From an uncultured Amaricoccus sp. (lineage in GTDB: Bacteria; Pseudomonadota; Alphaproteobacteria; Rhodobacterales; Rhodobacteraceae): DNA of 12,635 nucleotides. The notes beneath the pieces were generated by a model. That model had not been told where the DNA came from. It ran no database searches and was given only the letters and a program-made list of their open reading frames with translations. Below, piece by piece: positions 1 to 6,810 of this stretch. The position numbers and the translations under genes were made by a program. The stretch covers positions 1 through 12,635 of the forward strand of contig NZ_CALLYO010000389.1 in NCBI RefSeq assembly GCF_937858865.1, read 5' to 3'. Each line of letters begins with the position of its first letter. Position 1 is the first letter of the stretch.

Positions 1-61
1 CCTGCGAGCCGGTGAGGCCCTGGCAGATGACCTTGGTGTTCTCGTCGACGAGGATCGCCAT
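1..61 (-). CDS. sucD: Succinyl-CoA ligase (ADP-forming) alpha subunit, N-terminal 20 codons only
   Basis: Only the first 20 codons are in the window; the gene runs off the left edge. They read MAILVDENTKVICQGLTGSQ, the standard SucD N-terminus, where a beta strand leads into the CoA-binding Rossmann domain. SucD carries the phosphohistidine and binds CoA, pairing with SucC for substrate-level phosphorylation in the TCA cycle (cytosol). The ATG at 59-61 has a good Shine-Dalgarno (AAGGAAGG, 69-76). In most genomes sucD follows sucC directly; here a toxin-antitoxin pair of about 640 bases separates them, although all four genes are on one strand with tiny gaps. The catalytic region is outside the window, so integrity of the whole gene cannot be judged. 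Confidence 0.93.
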   Translation of the reverse strand, partial: MAILVDENTKVICQGLTGSQ

Positions 62-64
62 TCT

Positions 65-481
65 TCAGCCTTCCTTGAAGGGATTGCGAACCGTCACGGC
101 GCCATAGACGCGCCCGTCGGTCATGTCTTCGCTCAGCACGGTGTCGCAGCCGAGACGTTCGGCGGCGGCGAGAATCGCGCCGTCGTAGTAGTTGAGGCCA
201 TGCTCGGCCGAGATGGCGACGCCGCGGCGGACGAGCGCGGCGTCGATGGGCAGAGTAGGGCGCGCCTCCAACGAGGCGAGCCATCCGTCGATCTCGCCGT
301 CGGAGAGCGGCGGCGATGCCTTCCGCCGCACGACGGCGACGAACTCGGCCATGACTTGGGCGGAAATGGCGAAGTCGCTCCGGTCAAGAACGTCCATTGC
401 CACCTTCCACTTCGCCGGATGTGTCCTTTCGGAGATCGCCGCGTAGATCAGAACGTTCGTATCGAGAAAGGCGCTCGGCAT
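65..481 (-). CDS. vapC: PIN-domain ribonuclease toxin (VapC-like)
   Basis: This 138-residue protein spans a whole PIN domain, the usual VapC length. The acidic residues expected to hold Mg2+/Mn2+ are present: D7 in FLDTNVLIY, E46 in MAEF, D100 in YYDGAILAAA and D119 in LSEDMTDG. Family members are sequence- or structure-specific RNases held inactive by a partner antitoxin; the RNA target here cannot be predicted. The ATG at 479-481 is preceded by GCGAGGAAG at good spacing. It lies in the same operon as the antitoxin upstream and 3 bases before sucD. Sampled stretches of this module are about 57-67% G+C against about 73% in a sampled line of sucC, which hints at separate origin. All active-site residues are present, so it looks intact. 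Naming it VapC rather than FitB or a plain PIN protein is by family resemblance. Confidence 0.87.
   Translation of the reverse strand: MPSAFLDTNVLIYAAISERTHPAKWKVAMDVLDRSDFAISAQVMAEFVAVVRRKASPPLSDGEIDGWLASLEARPTLPIDAALVRRGVAISAEHGLNYYDGAILAAAERLGCDTVLSEDMTDGRVYGAVTVRNPFKEG
69..76 (-). promoter_or_regulatory. sucD ribosome-binding site inside the toxin gene
   Basis: AAGGAAGG lies 7 bases before the sucD ATG. It is formed by the last sense codons of the PIN toxin gene (Lys-Glu-Gly), whose TGA stop at 65-67 is only 3 bases from the sucD start. Translation of sucD is therefore likely coupled to translation of the toxin. Loss of the toxin tail would remove this site. Confidence 0.7.
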
Positions 482-695
482 AGGCTTCCTCGCGATTCCA
501 CTCGCCGATCATGCCGCGGTGGGAATTGCGGGCCATCTCGACCATTTCCATCCTGGCGCGGTAGGCTTCCGGCGTCTCGCCGCCGGTGACCTTGGCCACG
601 AGATCCGAGACGAGATCGTCGACACTCAATCCCCGCTCCACGGCAAGCCGTTCGGCCCGCTGGAAGAGATCATCGTCGATCTTGATGCTCTTCAT
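384..695 (-). CDS. Ribbon-helix-helix antitoxin partner of the PIN toxin
   Basis: The 103-residue product starts MKSIKIDDDL, a typical ribbon-helix-helix beta strand, followed by helices at about residues 8-22 and 24-38 (SVDDLVSDLVAKV). This fold binds DNA as a dimer and usually represses the antitoxin-toxin operon. The later part (about 45-75, ending in GEWNREEAYAERL) would be the toxin-neutralising tail. The ATG at 693-695 lies 10 bases after the sucC stop, with no room for a full promoter, so it is probably read from the sucC transcript. The Shine-Dalgarno is weak (CCAGGTC). The gene overlaps the toxin gene by 98 bases, far more than the usual 1-20. The last 33 residues are thus encoded in a second frame of the toxin start; either a conserved dual-coding overlap or a run-on tail after loss of an earlier stop. 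Confidence 0.78.
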   Translation of the reverse strand: MKSIKIDDDLFQRAERLAVERGLSVDDLVSDLVAKVTGGETPEAYRARMEMVEMARNSHRGMIGEWNREEAYAERLSRYERSDLRGDLRKDTSGEVEGGNGRS

Positions 696-705
696 GACCT
701 GGCGC

Positions 706-1899
706 CTATCCCTTCACCGCCTTGACGATCTTCTCGGCCGCATCGGCGAGGTCGTCGGCGGCGATGATGGCGAGGCCGCTCTCGTTCAGGATCTTCTTGC
801 CGAGCTCGACGTTGGTGCCCTCGAGGCGCACGACCAGCGGCACCTGGAGGCCGACCTCCTTCACCGCCGCGATCACGCCCTCGGCGATCACGTCGCAGCG
901 CATGATGCCGCCGAAGATGTTGACGAGGATGCCCTTCACGTTCGGGTCGGAGGTGATGATCTTGAAGGCTTCCGTCACCTTCTCCTTGGTGGCGCCGCCG
1001 CCGACGTCGAGGAAGTTGGCGGGCTCCGAGCCGTAGAGCTTGATGATGTCCATCGTCGCCATGGCGAGGCCGGCGCCGTTCACCATGCAGCCGATCTCGC
1101 CGTCGAGCGCGATGTAGTTGAGGTCGAACTTGGAGGCGGCGAGCTCCTTGGGGTCCTCCTCGGTCTCGTCGCGGAGCGCGAGGATGTCCTTCTGGCGGTA
1201 GAGCGCGTTCGAGTCGAAGCCCATCTTGGCGTCGAGGCACTTGATGTCGCCGGCGGTGGTGACGATGAGCGGGTTGATCTCGACCATCTCCGCGTCCTTC
1301 TCGGTGAAGAGACGGTAGAGCTTGTCGATGAGGTCGACGCACTGCTTCACCTGCTTGCCCTCGAGCCCGAGGGCGAAGGCGACGCGGCGGCCGTGGAAGC
1401 CGGAGATGCCGGAGGCCGGGTCGACGGTGAAGGTCAGGACCTTCTCCGGGGTGTTGTGGGCCACCTCCTCGATGTCCATGCCGCCCTCGGTCGAGCAGAC
1501 GAAGGCGATGCGCGAGCTGACGCGGTCGATGAGGAGCGCGAGGTAGAGCTCGCGGGCGATGTCGGAGCCGTCCTCGATGTAGATGCGGTTGACCTGCTTG
1601 CCGGGGGCGCCGGTCTGCTTGGTCACGAGGGTGCGGCCGAGCATCTTCTGCGCCTCTTCGGCGGCCTCCTCGACCGACTTGGTGACGCGCACGCCGCCCT
1701 TCTCGCCGGCGGTGGCTTCCTTGAACCTGCCCTTGCCGCGGCCGCCGGCGTGGATCTGCGCCTTCACCACCCAGATCGGGCCGTCGAGCTCGCCCGCGGC
1801 GGTCTTCGCCTCCTCGGCGCGGAGCACGACGCGCCCGTCGGAGACAGGAGCGCCGTACTCCCTGAGGAGCTGCTTGGCCTGGTACTCGTGGATGTTCAT
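706..1899 (-). CDS. sucC: Succinyl-CoA ligase (ADP-forming) beta subunit
   Basis: SucC binds nucleotide and Mg2+ and, with SucD, converts succinyl-CoA plus ADP and phosphate to succinate, ATP and CoA. The 397 residues match the full family length. The N-terminal ATP-grasp domain shows [15 protein letters not shown] (about 43-57, with K46) and VEINPL (206-211, metal-binding Glu and Asn). The C-terminal flavodoxin-like domain has [14 protein letters not shown] (about 267-280), LDVGGGA (298-303) and [10 protein letters not shown] (327-336). The ATG at 1897-1899 is preceded by GAGGGACGGAA. It follows sodC after 184 bases, which hold a candidate promoter and a striking dyad, so it probably starts its own transcript. 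Downstream it runs into the antitoxin (10-base gap), the toxin and sucD. Confidence 0.97.
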   Translation of the reverse strand: MNIHEYQAKQLLREYGAPVSDGRVVLRAEEAKTAAGELDGPIWVVKAQIHAGGRGKGRFKEATAGEKGGVRVTKSVEEAAEEAQKMLGRTLVTKQTGAPGKQVNRIYIEDGSDIARELYLALLIDRVSSRIAFVCSTEGGMDIEEVAHNTPEKVLTFTVDPASGISGFHGRRVAFALGLEGKQVKQCVDLIDKLYRLFTEKDAEMVEINPLIVTTAGDIKCLDAKMGFDSNALYRQKDILALRDETEEDPKELAASKFDLNYIALDGEIGCMVNGAGLAMATMDIIKLYGSEPANFLDVGGGATKEKVTEAFKIITSDPNVKGILVNIFGGIMRCDVIAEGVIAAVKEVGLQVPLVVRLEGTNVELGKKILNESGLAIIAADDLADAAEKIVKAVKG

Positions 1900-1934
1900 T
1901 TCCGTCCCTCGCCTCGCCCTGCGGCCTTTCGGCT

Positions 1935-1964
1935 TGGTTAGGCCCGTTTTGCCGCAAGTTGCAA
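1935..1964 (-). promoter_or_regulatory. Candidate sucC promoter
   Basis: On the minus strand, TTGCAA (1959-1964) and TAACCA (1935-1940) are separated by 18 bases, with an AT-richer stretch just upstream (CTTAATTCG). The match to a sigma-70 promoter is moderate and the spacing is one base over ideal. Its position about 36 bases upstream of the sucC start is reasonable. No transcription data support it. Confidence 0.35.
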
Positions 1965-2010
1965 TCGAATTAAGCGCGCCGGAGGCGTGATCGGGCCGAA
2001 AACGATCTTA

Positions 2011-2041
2011 CGTGATCACATGGGAAATTGCTGTGATCACG
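2011..2041. promoter_or_regulatory. Perfect 10-bp inverted repeat, two GTGATCAC palindromes 21 bp apart
   Basis: CGTGATCACA (2011-2020) and TGTGATCACG (2032-2041) are perfect reverse complements separated by 11 bases. Each contains the self-palindromic octamer GTGATCAC, and the octamer centres are exactly 21 bases (two helical turns) apart. Two dimers of a regulator could therefore bind on one face of the DNA. The site lies in the sodC-sucC gap, about 70 bases upstream of the candidate sucC -35 and 43 bases after the sodC stop. It is AT-containing and lacks a following T-run, so it does not look like an intrinsic terminator. The binding factor is unknown to me. Two GATTC sites (2058-2062 and 2068-2072) lie beside it and could be CcrM methylation sites. 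Confidence 0.6.
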
Positions 2042-2083
2042 AGTGTCCGCGGAGGGGGATTCGACCCGATTCGCCGTTGCGGC

Positions 2084-2596
2084 TCAGTCGGCTACGATCA
2101 CCCCGCAGGCGATGCGGTCGCCGGCGTGGCCGGAGGGCTGGGTGGCGTAGTCGTCGGGCATGGCGTGGACGAGGACCGCGGCACCGTCCTCGTCGAAGAG
2201 CCGGTTGTCGAGGGCGAGGAAGGTGTCGAGGAGCTCGATCGCCACCGTCCCGTCGGCGCCGACGGTGATGTTGGTCATGTCGCCGGCGTGCGGGCCGCCC
2301 TCGACGAGGAAGCCGTGCTCGGCGCCCGTCGGGTTGTAGTGGCCGCCGGCGCTGTCGAACGGCGGCTCGCAGGCGCCGGTCGCGTGGACGTGGAAGCCGT
2401 GCGGGCCGGGCGGCAGGCCCTGGAGCTCGCCCTGGATCATCACCCCGGCCGGCGTGCTGTTGAGGACGAGCGTGCCGAGGGCCGCGCCCTCGGCAGAGGT
2501 CATCGCCGCCTGGGCGGTCTTCACCTGGTCGTCCTGCGCCAGGGCGGGGACGGCGGACAGAAGCGCAAGCGCAAGCCCGGCTCGCATGAGGTGCAT
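2084..2596 (-). CDS. sodC: Periplasmic Cu/Zn superoxide dismutase
   Basis: The enzyme dismutates superoxide to oxygen and hydrogen peroxide. Its 170 residues begin with a signal peptide (hydrophobic 5-17, predicted cleavage after ALA at 18-20), so it should act in the periplasm. Copper ligands are H69, H71, H86 and H144; zinc ligands are H86, H94, H103 and D106. C76 and C164 can form the conserved disulfide, and R161 in GDRIACGVI is the substrate-guiding arginine. All key residues are present. The first ATG (2594-2596) is preferred because GGGAGGA lies 8 bases before it; a second ATG three codons in has no better site. It follows mdh by 84 bases and precedes sucC by 184, so it sits as an outlier between two TCA genes, perhaps with its own weak promoter (TAAGCT around 2636-2641 as a possible -10). 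Confidence 0.96.
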   Translation of the reverse strand: MHLMRAGLALALLSAVPALAQDDQVKTAQAAMTSAEGAALGTLVLNSTPAGVMIQGELQGLPPGPHGFHVHATGACEPPFDSAGGHYNPTGAEHGFLVEGGPHAGDMTNITVGADGTVAIELLDTFLALDNRLFDEDGAAVLVHAMPDDYATQPSGHAGDRIACGVIVAD

Positions 2597-2680
2597 GACA
2601 CGTTCCTCCCTGAATGTGCGTCTCAGGGGAAACAGCTTAGCACGGGCTTGCGTTCCCGCCGAACGGAAGCGCGGCAGGCC

Positions 2681-3708
<1,028 letters not shown>

Positions 3709-3724
3709 GGGGGGCGGAGTGGCT

Positions 3725-4042
3725 TCAGGCGTCGCTGCCGGCCTTGTCGAGCGGGCGGGCGTCCTGCTCCCAGAGCTGGCCGGCGGCGAGCAGGCAGGTG
3801 ATGCCGTCGGGCCGGGTCATCAGGATCGTCCAGGTGCCGGTCTCCTCGGAGCTGTAGACCTCGACGATGCCGTTGTCGCGGTTGAGCCCGAGGCTCCTCA
3901 GCGTTTCGCCGAAGCGATCCTGCAGCCTCTGCACCACGCGCGTGCGGTCGGCGCAGGTGGTTTCCTCGGCGTTCGCGCCGGGCGTGGCGGCGAGAAGCGC
4001 GGCGGCGGTTGCGGCCCGGACAAGGAACGAGAGATGCGGCAA
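3725..4042 (-). CDS. Small secreted protein of unknown function
   Basis: The proposed 105-residue protein starts at a TTG (4040-4042). The frame is open further upstream, but the sequence after this TTG is a clean signal peptide (MPHLSFLVRAATAAALL with cleavage near ANA, 23-25), and GGAG lies 7 bases before it. An upstream ATG would bury the signal peptide about 67 residues in, within low-quality arginine-rich sequence. The mature part has two cysteines (C30 and C83) that could pair in the periplasm, and a core of EVYSSEETGTWTILMTRPDG around 61-80. I do not know a function. Similar small secreted proteins occur, as far as I recall, near mdh in related genomes. It is on the strand of mdh, 81 bases upstream of it, and is divergent from the plus-strand genes starting at 4209. 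Confidence 0.72.
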   Translation of the reverse strand: MPHLSFLVRAATAAALLAATPGANAEETTCADRTRVVQRLQDRFGETLRSLGLNRDNGIVEVYSSEETGTWTILMTRPDGITCLLAAGQLWEQDARPLDKAGSDA

Positions 4043-4061
4043 GGTCCTGCTCCTTCTGCCT

Positions 4062-4084
4062 CGCGGGGCTTCGCTGTCCCCGCG
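4062..4084. promoter_or_regulatory. GC-rich hairpin in the leader of the small secreted protein gene
   Basis: CGCGGGG (4062-4068) and CCCCGCG (4078-4084) form a perfect 7-bp stem with a 9-base loop. It ends 20 bases before the proposed TTG start and would lie in the 5' leader of that minus-strand transcript. It might modulate translation or mRNA stability. There is no T-run, so termination is unlikely. G+C-rich DNA produces such repeats by chance fairly often. Confidence 0.3.
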
Positions 4085-4208
4085 TTCGTGGTGGAAAATC
4101 TCCGGGCGAAAGGAGAACCCTTTGTTAACGAAGCGCGCGCTCCGCGCGGCCACCGCGCAACGGGTCGGGGCAATTGGCGCTTGTCTTTCGCGGGAGGTGG
4201 GGTAAGTC

Positions 4209-5123
4209 ATGTCGCGGTGCAGCAAAAGCTTCCGGGACGCCATGCCGCAGGACGATCATCCCTACCGTTCCGTCCTCTACATGCCGGGCTCGCGGCCGCG
4301 GGCGCTGGAAAAGGCCCGGTCGCTGCCGGCCGATGCGCTGATCCTCGACCTCGAGGATGCGGTCGCGCCGGCCGAGAAGCCACGGGCGCGCGAGCTGGTC
4401 GCCGAGGCGGTGGCGGCGGGCGGCTACGGGCGGCGCAAGCTGCTGGTGCGGGTCAACGGCCTCGACACCGCGTGGGGCGAGGCGGACCTGGCGGCGGCCT
4501 GCGCCGCGGGGCCGGATGCGATCCTGCTGCCCAAGGTCGAGACGCCGGCGGACGTGACGCGGGCGGCCGATCTCCTCGCGCGGCACGGGGCGCCCGAGGG
4601 CTGCACGATCTGGGCGATGATGGAGACGCCGCGGGCGATGCTGAACGCCGGGGCGGTGGCCGGGGCGCATCCGCGGCTCGAGGGATTCGTCATGGGGACG
4701 AACGACCTCGTCAAGGAGCTGGGCGCCGCGCACACGCCGGACCGGCTGCCGCTGGTCGCGAGCCTCGGGCTCTGCCTGCTGGCCGCCCGCGCCGAGGGGC
4801 TGGTCTGCGTCGACGGGGTCTTCAACGCCTTCCAGGACCAGGAGGGGCTGCGCGCCGCCTGCGTGCAGGGGCGCGAGATGGGCTTCGACGGCAAGACGCT
4901 GATCCACCCCGACCAGCTGGCGGTGACGAACGAGGTCTTCGCGCCCTCGCCCGAGGACGTGGCTCTGGCGCGCGAGCAGGTCGCGGCCTTCGAGGCCGCC
5001 GAGGCGCGCGGCGAGGGGGTCGCGGTCGTCAACGGGCGGATCGTGGAGAACCTGCACGTGGTGACGGCGAAGCGGCTGCTGGCGCGCGCGGCGGTGATCG
5101 CCGAGCTGGAGGCGGCGCAATGA
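4209..5123 (+). CDS. mcl2: CitE-family CoA-ester lyase, probably (3S)-malyl-CoA thioesterase
   Basis: A full-length HpcH/HpaI-CitE TIM-barrel protein (304 residues). Landmarks are RSVLYMPGSRPRALEKA (20-36), LDLEDAVAP (46-54), R81 in VRVNG, Mg2+ ligands E139 (MMETPRAM) and D166 (MGTNDLVKEL), and GFDGKTLIHPDQL (225-237). The N-terminus resembles Mcl2 of Rhodobacter, which hydrolyses (3S)-malyl-CoA to malate and CoA, more than Mcl1, whose motif as I recall is QLFGPGSRP with LDLEDSV. It would release malate in the ethylmalonyl-CoA pathway. A lyase acting on malyl- or citramalyl-CoA remains possible. The ATG at 4209 has a G-rich site (GGAGGTGGGG); the ATG at 4242 (MPQDDHPYRS) better matches usual family N-termini but has a poor site. 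Its TGA overlaps the next gene's ATG (ATGA). Confidence 0.85.
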   Translation: MSRCSKSFRDAMPQDDHPYRSVLYMPGSRPRALEKARSLPADALILDLEDAVAPAEKPRARELVAEAVAAGGYGRRKLLVRVNGLDTAWGEADLAAACAAGPDAILLPKVETPADVTRAADLLARHGAPEGCTIWAMMETPRAMLNAGAVAGAHPRLEGFVMGTNDLVKELGAAHTPDRLPLVASLGLCLLAARAEGLVCVDGVFNAFQDQEGLRAACVQGREMGFDGKTLIHPDQLAVTNEVFAPSPEDVALAREQVAAFEAAEARGEGVAVVNGRIVENLHVVTAKRLLARAAVIAELEAAQ

Positions 5124-5683
5124 CCCTGCTCGTCCTCGGACTGCTGCTCTGGACGGCGGTGCATCTCTTCAAGCGGGCGGCGCCGGGCGCGCGCGCCGCG
5201 CTGGACGGGGCGGTGGGCGCCGGGCCGGCGCGCGGCGTCATCGCGGCGTTGCTGCTTCTCGGCACCCTGCTCATCGTCGTCGGCTTCCGCCGGGCGCCGG
5301 TCGTGCCGGTCTACGATCCGCCGGGCTGGGGGATCCATCTCAACAACCTCCTGATGATCTGCGCGGTCGGACTGCTCGGGGCCGGGCATTCGAAAGGGGT
5401 CGCGCGGACCTGGATGCGGCATCCGATGCTGACTGCCGTGCTGATCTGGGCGGTGGCGCACCTGCTGGTGAACGGGGACCGCGCCTCGCTCGTCCTCTTC
5501 GGCTGGCTCGGGCTCTGGGCGATCGCGGAGATGCTCCTCATCGGCGCGCGCGAACCGGCCTGGGTGCGGCCCGGGCCGGGGACGACGGCGGGCACGGTGC
5601 GCTGGGTGGTCATCTCGGTCGTGCTCTTCGCCGTGATCACGGCGATCCACGGCTGGCTCGGCTACTGGCCCTTCCCGCAATGA
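5120..5683 (+). CDS. NnrU-family integral membrane protein
   Basis: The 187-residue product is very hydrophobic, with about six membrane segments (near residues 2-18, 39-56, 73-88, 102-118, 122-141 and 160-180). It carries hallmarks I associate with NnrU: RHPML (100-104) and AHLLVNGD (113-120), and several histidines in or near membranes (H15, H73, H90, H101, H114, H177) that could bind metal or haem. NnrU was named from denitrification loci, where its biochemical role is unresolved. No denitrification gene is nearby. It overlaps the gene before and the gene after by 4 bases each (ATGA), so it is translationally coupled between two CoA-pathway enzymes. A role in that pathway, in the adjacent succinate dehydrogenase haem, or in the respiratory membrane is possible but not shown. 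Confidence 0.83.
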   Translation: MTLLVLGLLLWTAVHLFKRAAPGARAALDGAVGAGPARGVIAALLLLGTLLIVVGFRRAPVVPVYDPPGWGIHLNNLLMICAVGLLGAGHSKGVARTWMRHPMLTAVLIWAVAHLLVNGDRASLVLFGWLGLWAIAEMLLIGAREPAWVRPGPGTTAGTVRWVVISVVLFAVITAIHGWLGYWPFPQ

Positions 5684-6708
5684 CCAAGACGCGCGCCGGC
5701 AACTTCTTCGAGGACTATGCGGTCGGCCAGGTGCTGACCCACGCCGTCCCGCGCACCGTCACCGAGGGGGAGCGGGCGCTCAACACGGCGCTCTATCCCG
5801 CCCGATTCGCGCTGACCTCGTCGGACGAGTTCGCGCGCGCCTCGGGGCTGCCGCGGAGCCCGATCGACGAGCTCGCCGCCTTCCACATCGTCTTCGGCAA
5901 GACCGTCCCCGACATCAGCCTCAACGCGGTGGCGAACCTCGGCTACGCCGAGGCGCGCTGGCTCGAGCCGGTCTGGCCGGGCGACACGCTGACCGCGACG
6001 AGCGAGGTGATCGGCCTGCGCGAGACCTCGAACGGCAGGAGCGGCGTCGTCTGGGTGCGCTCGACCGGCTGGAACCAGCACGGCCGGGCGGTGCTGCGCT
6101 ACTGCCGCTGGGTGATGGTCAGGAAGCGCGACTCCGCGTCGCCGGCACCCGAGGCGGTGGTGCCCGAGCTCGCGCCGGCGGTGGCGGCGGGCGATCTCGT
6201 GGTGCCGGCCGGGCTCGACTTCACCGGCTACGACTTCGCCCTCGCCGGCGAGCCCTGGCGCTGGGGCGACTATGCGGTGGGCGAGCGGATCGACCATGTC
6301 GACCGGGTGACGGTCGAGGAGGCCGAGCACATGCTCGCCACCCGGCTCTGGCAGAACACGGCCAAGGTGCATTTCGACGTCACCCAGCGCGAGGACGGCC
6401 GGCGGCTGATCTACGGCGGCCATGTCATCAGCCTGGCGCGGGCGCTGAGCTTCAACGGGCTGGCCAACGCGCAGCTCGTCGTGGCGATCAACGCCGGCAG
6501 CCACGTCAATCCCTGCTTCGCCGGCGATACCGTCGGCGCCTGGAGCGAGGTGCTCGACAGGGCGGAGACCGCGGCGCCGGGGGTGGGCGCGCTGCGGCTG
6601 CGCACCGTCGCCGGCACGGGGCCGGCCTTCGCGCTGCGCGACGAGGCGGGGAAGTACCTGCCCGAGGTGCTGCTCGATCTCGACTACTGGGTCCTGGTGC
6701 CGCAGTGA
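5680..6708 (+). CDS. mch: Mesaconyl-CoA hydratase (beta-methylmalyl-CoA dehydratase)
   Basis: Double hot-dog (MaoC-like) enzyme of 342 residues, matching the usual length of about 343 for Mch. It hydrates mesaconyl-CoA to beta-methylmalyl-CoA, the step before cleavage to glyoxylate and propionyl-CoA in the ethylmalonyl-CoA pathway. The N-terminal half has NFFEDYAVGQ (8-17), HAVPRTVTEGERAL (21-34) and FGKTVPDISLNAVANLGYAE (72-91). The C-terminal MaoC domain (about 195-340) has EEAEHMLATRLWQNTAKVHF (213-232), with N226 and H231 as likely active-site residues, and GGHVISLARALSFNGL (246-261). The start ATG overlaps the preceding stop (ATGA), so it is expressed with the NnrU-like gene and mcl2. 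It ends 102 bases before sdhC. Confidence 0.95.
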   Translation: MTKTRAGNFFEDYAVGQVLTHAVPRTVTEGERALNTALYPARFALTSSDEFARASGLPRSPIDELAAFHIVFGKTVPDISLNAVANLGYAEARWLEPVWPGDTLTATSEVIGLRETSNGRSGVVWVRSTGWNQHGRAVLRYCRWVMVRKRDSASPAPEAVVPELAPAVAAGDLVVPAGLDFTGYDFALAGEPWRWGDYAVGERIDHVDRVTVEEAEHMLATRLWQNTAKVHFDVTQREDGRRLIYGGHVISLARALSFNGLANAQLVVAINAGSHVNPCFAGDTVGAWSEVLDRAETAAPGVGALRLRTVAGTGPAFALRDEAGKYLPEVLLDLDYWVLVPQ

Positions 6709-6727
6709 TCAGGCCGCCTTGCAAAGG

Positions 6728-6743
6728 GGCACCGTCTGGTGCC
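6728..6743. promoter_or_regulatory. Perfect 6-bp hairpin or palindrome downstream of mch
   Basis: GGCACC-GTCT-GGTGCC is a perfect inverted repeat 20 bases after the mch stop. It could be a weak terminator for the mcl2-mch operon or an operator upstream of sdhC. No run of T follows (ATTAACGATTC), which argues against a strong intrinsic terminator. Confidence 0.35.
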
Positions 6744-6772
6744 ATTAACGATTCATCCACCCAGCTCACGTG

Positions 6773-6792
6773 CTGACGCAATATTATGTCAG
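6773..6792. promoter_or_regulatory. Candidate sdhC operator overlapping a -10 element
   Basis: CTGAC-GC-AATATT-AT-GTCAG is a 20-bp dyad: 5-base arms (6773-6777 and 6788-6792) and a central AATATT share the same centre (between 6782 and 6783), so 16 of 20 positions are symmetric. It contains TATTAT (6782-6787), a good -10 hexamer, but I see no convincing -35. The sdhC Shine-Dalgarno begins only 8 bases after the dyad (6800), so the leader would be short. A dimeric repressor binding here would block the sdh promoter. The factor is unknown. A CACGTG palindrome (6767-6772) abuts it. Confidence 0.5.
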
Positions 6793-6810
6793 GGGAATGC
6801 GGAGGTAGAC

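Noticed and set aside
586..1941. 451-codon plus-strand frame opposite sucC
   Set aside because: Shadow of sucC and the antitoxin; low-complexity leucine, aspartate and valine composition and no domain.
2011..2041. Transcription terminator of sodC
   Set aside because: The arms are AT-containing and self-palindromic with no U-tract after them; an operator explains the 21-bp phasing better.
4209..5123. Mcl1-type L-malyl-CoA/beta-methylmalyl-CoA lyase
   Set aside because: The N-terminal motif is RSVLYMPGSRP with LDLEDAV rather than the QLFGPGSRP and LDLEDSV I recall for Mcl1; the Mcl2 type fits better, though not proven.
6728..6743. Strong Rho-independent terminator after mch
   Set aside because: The stem is perfect but only 6 bp and is not followed by a T-run, so it is listed only as a hairpin of uncertain role.
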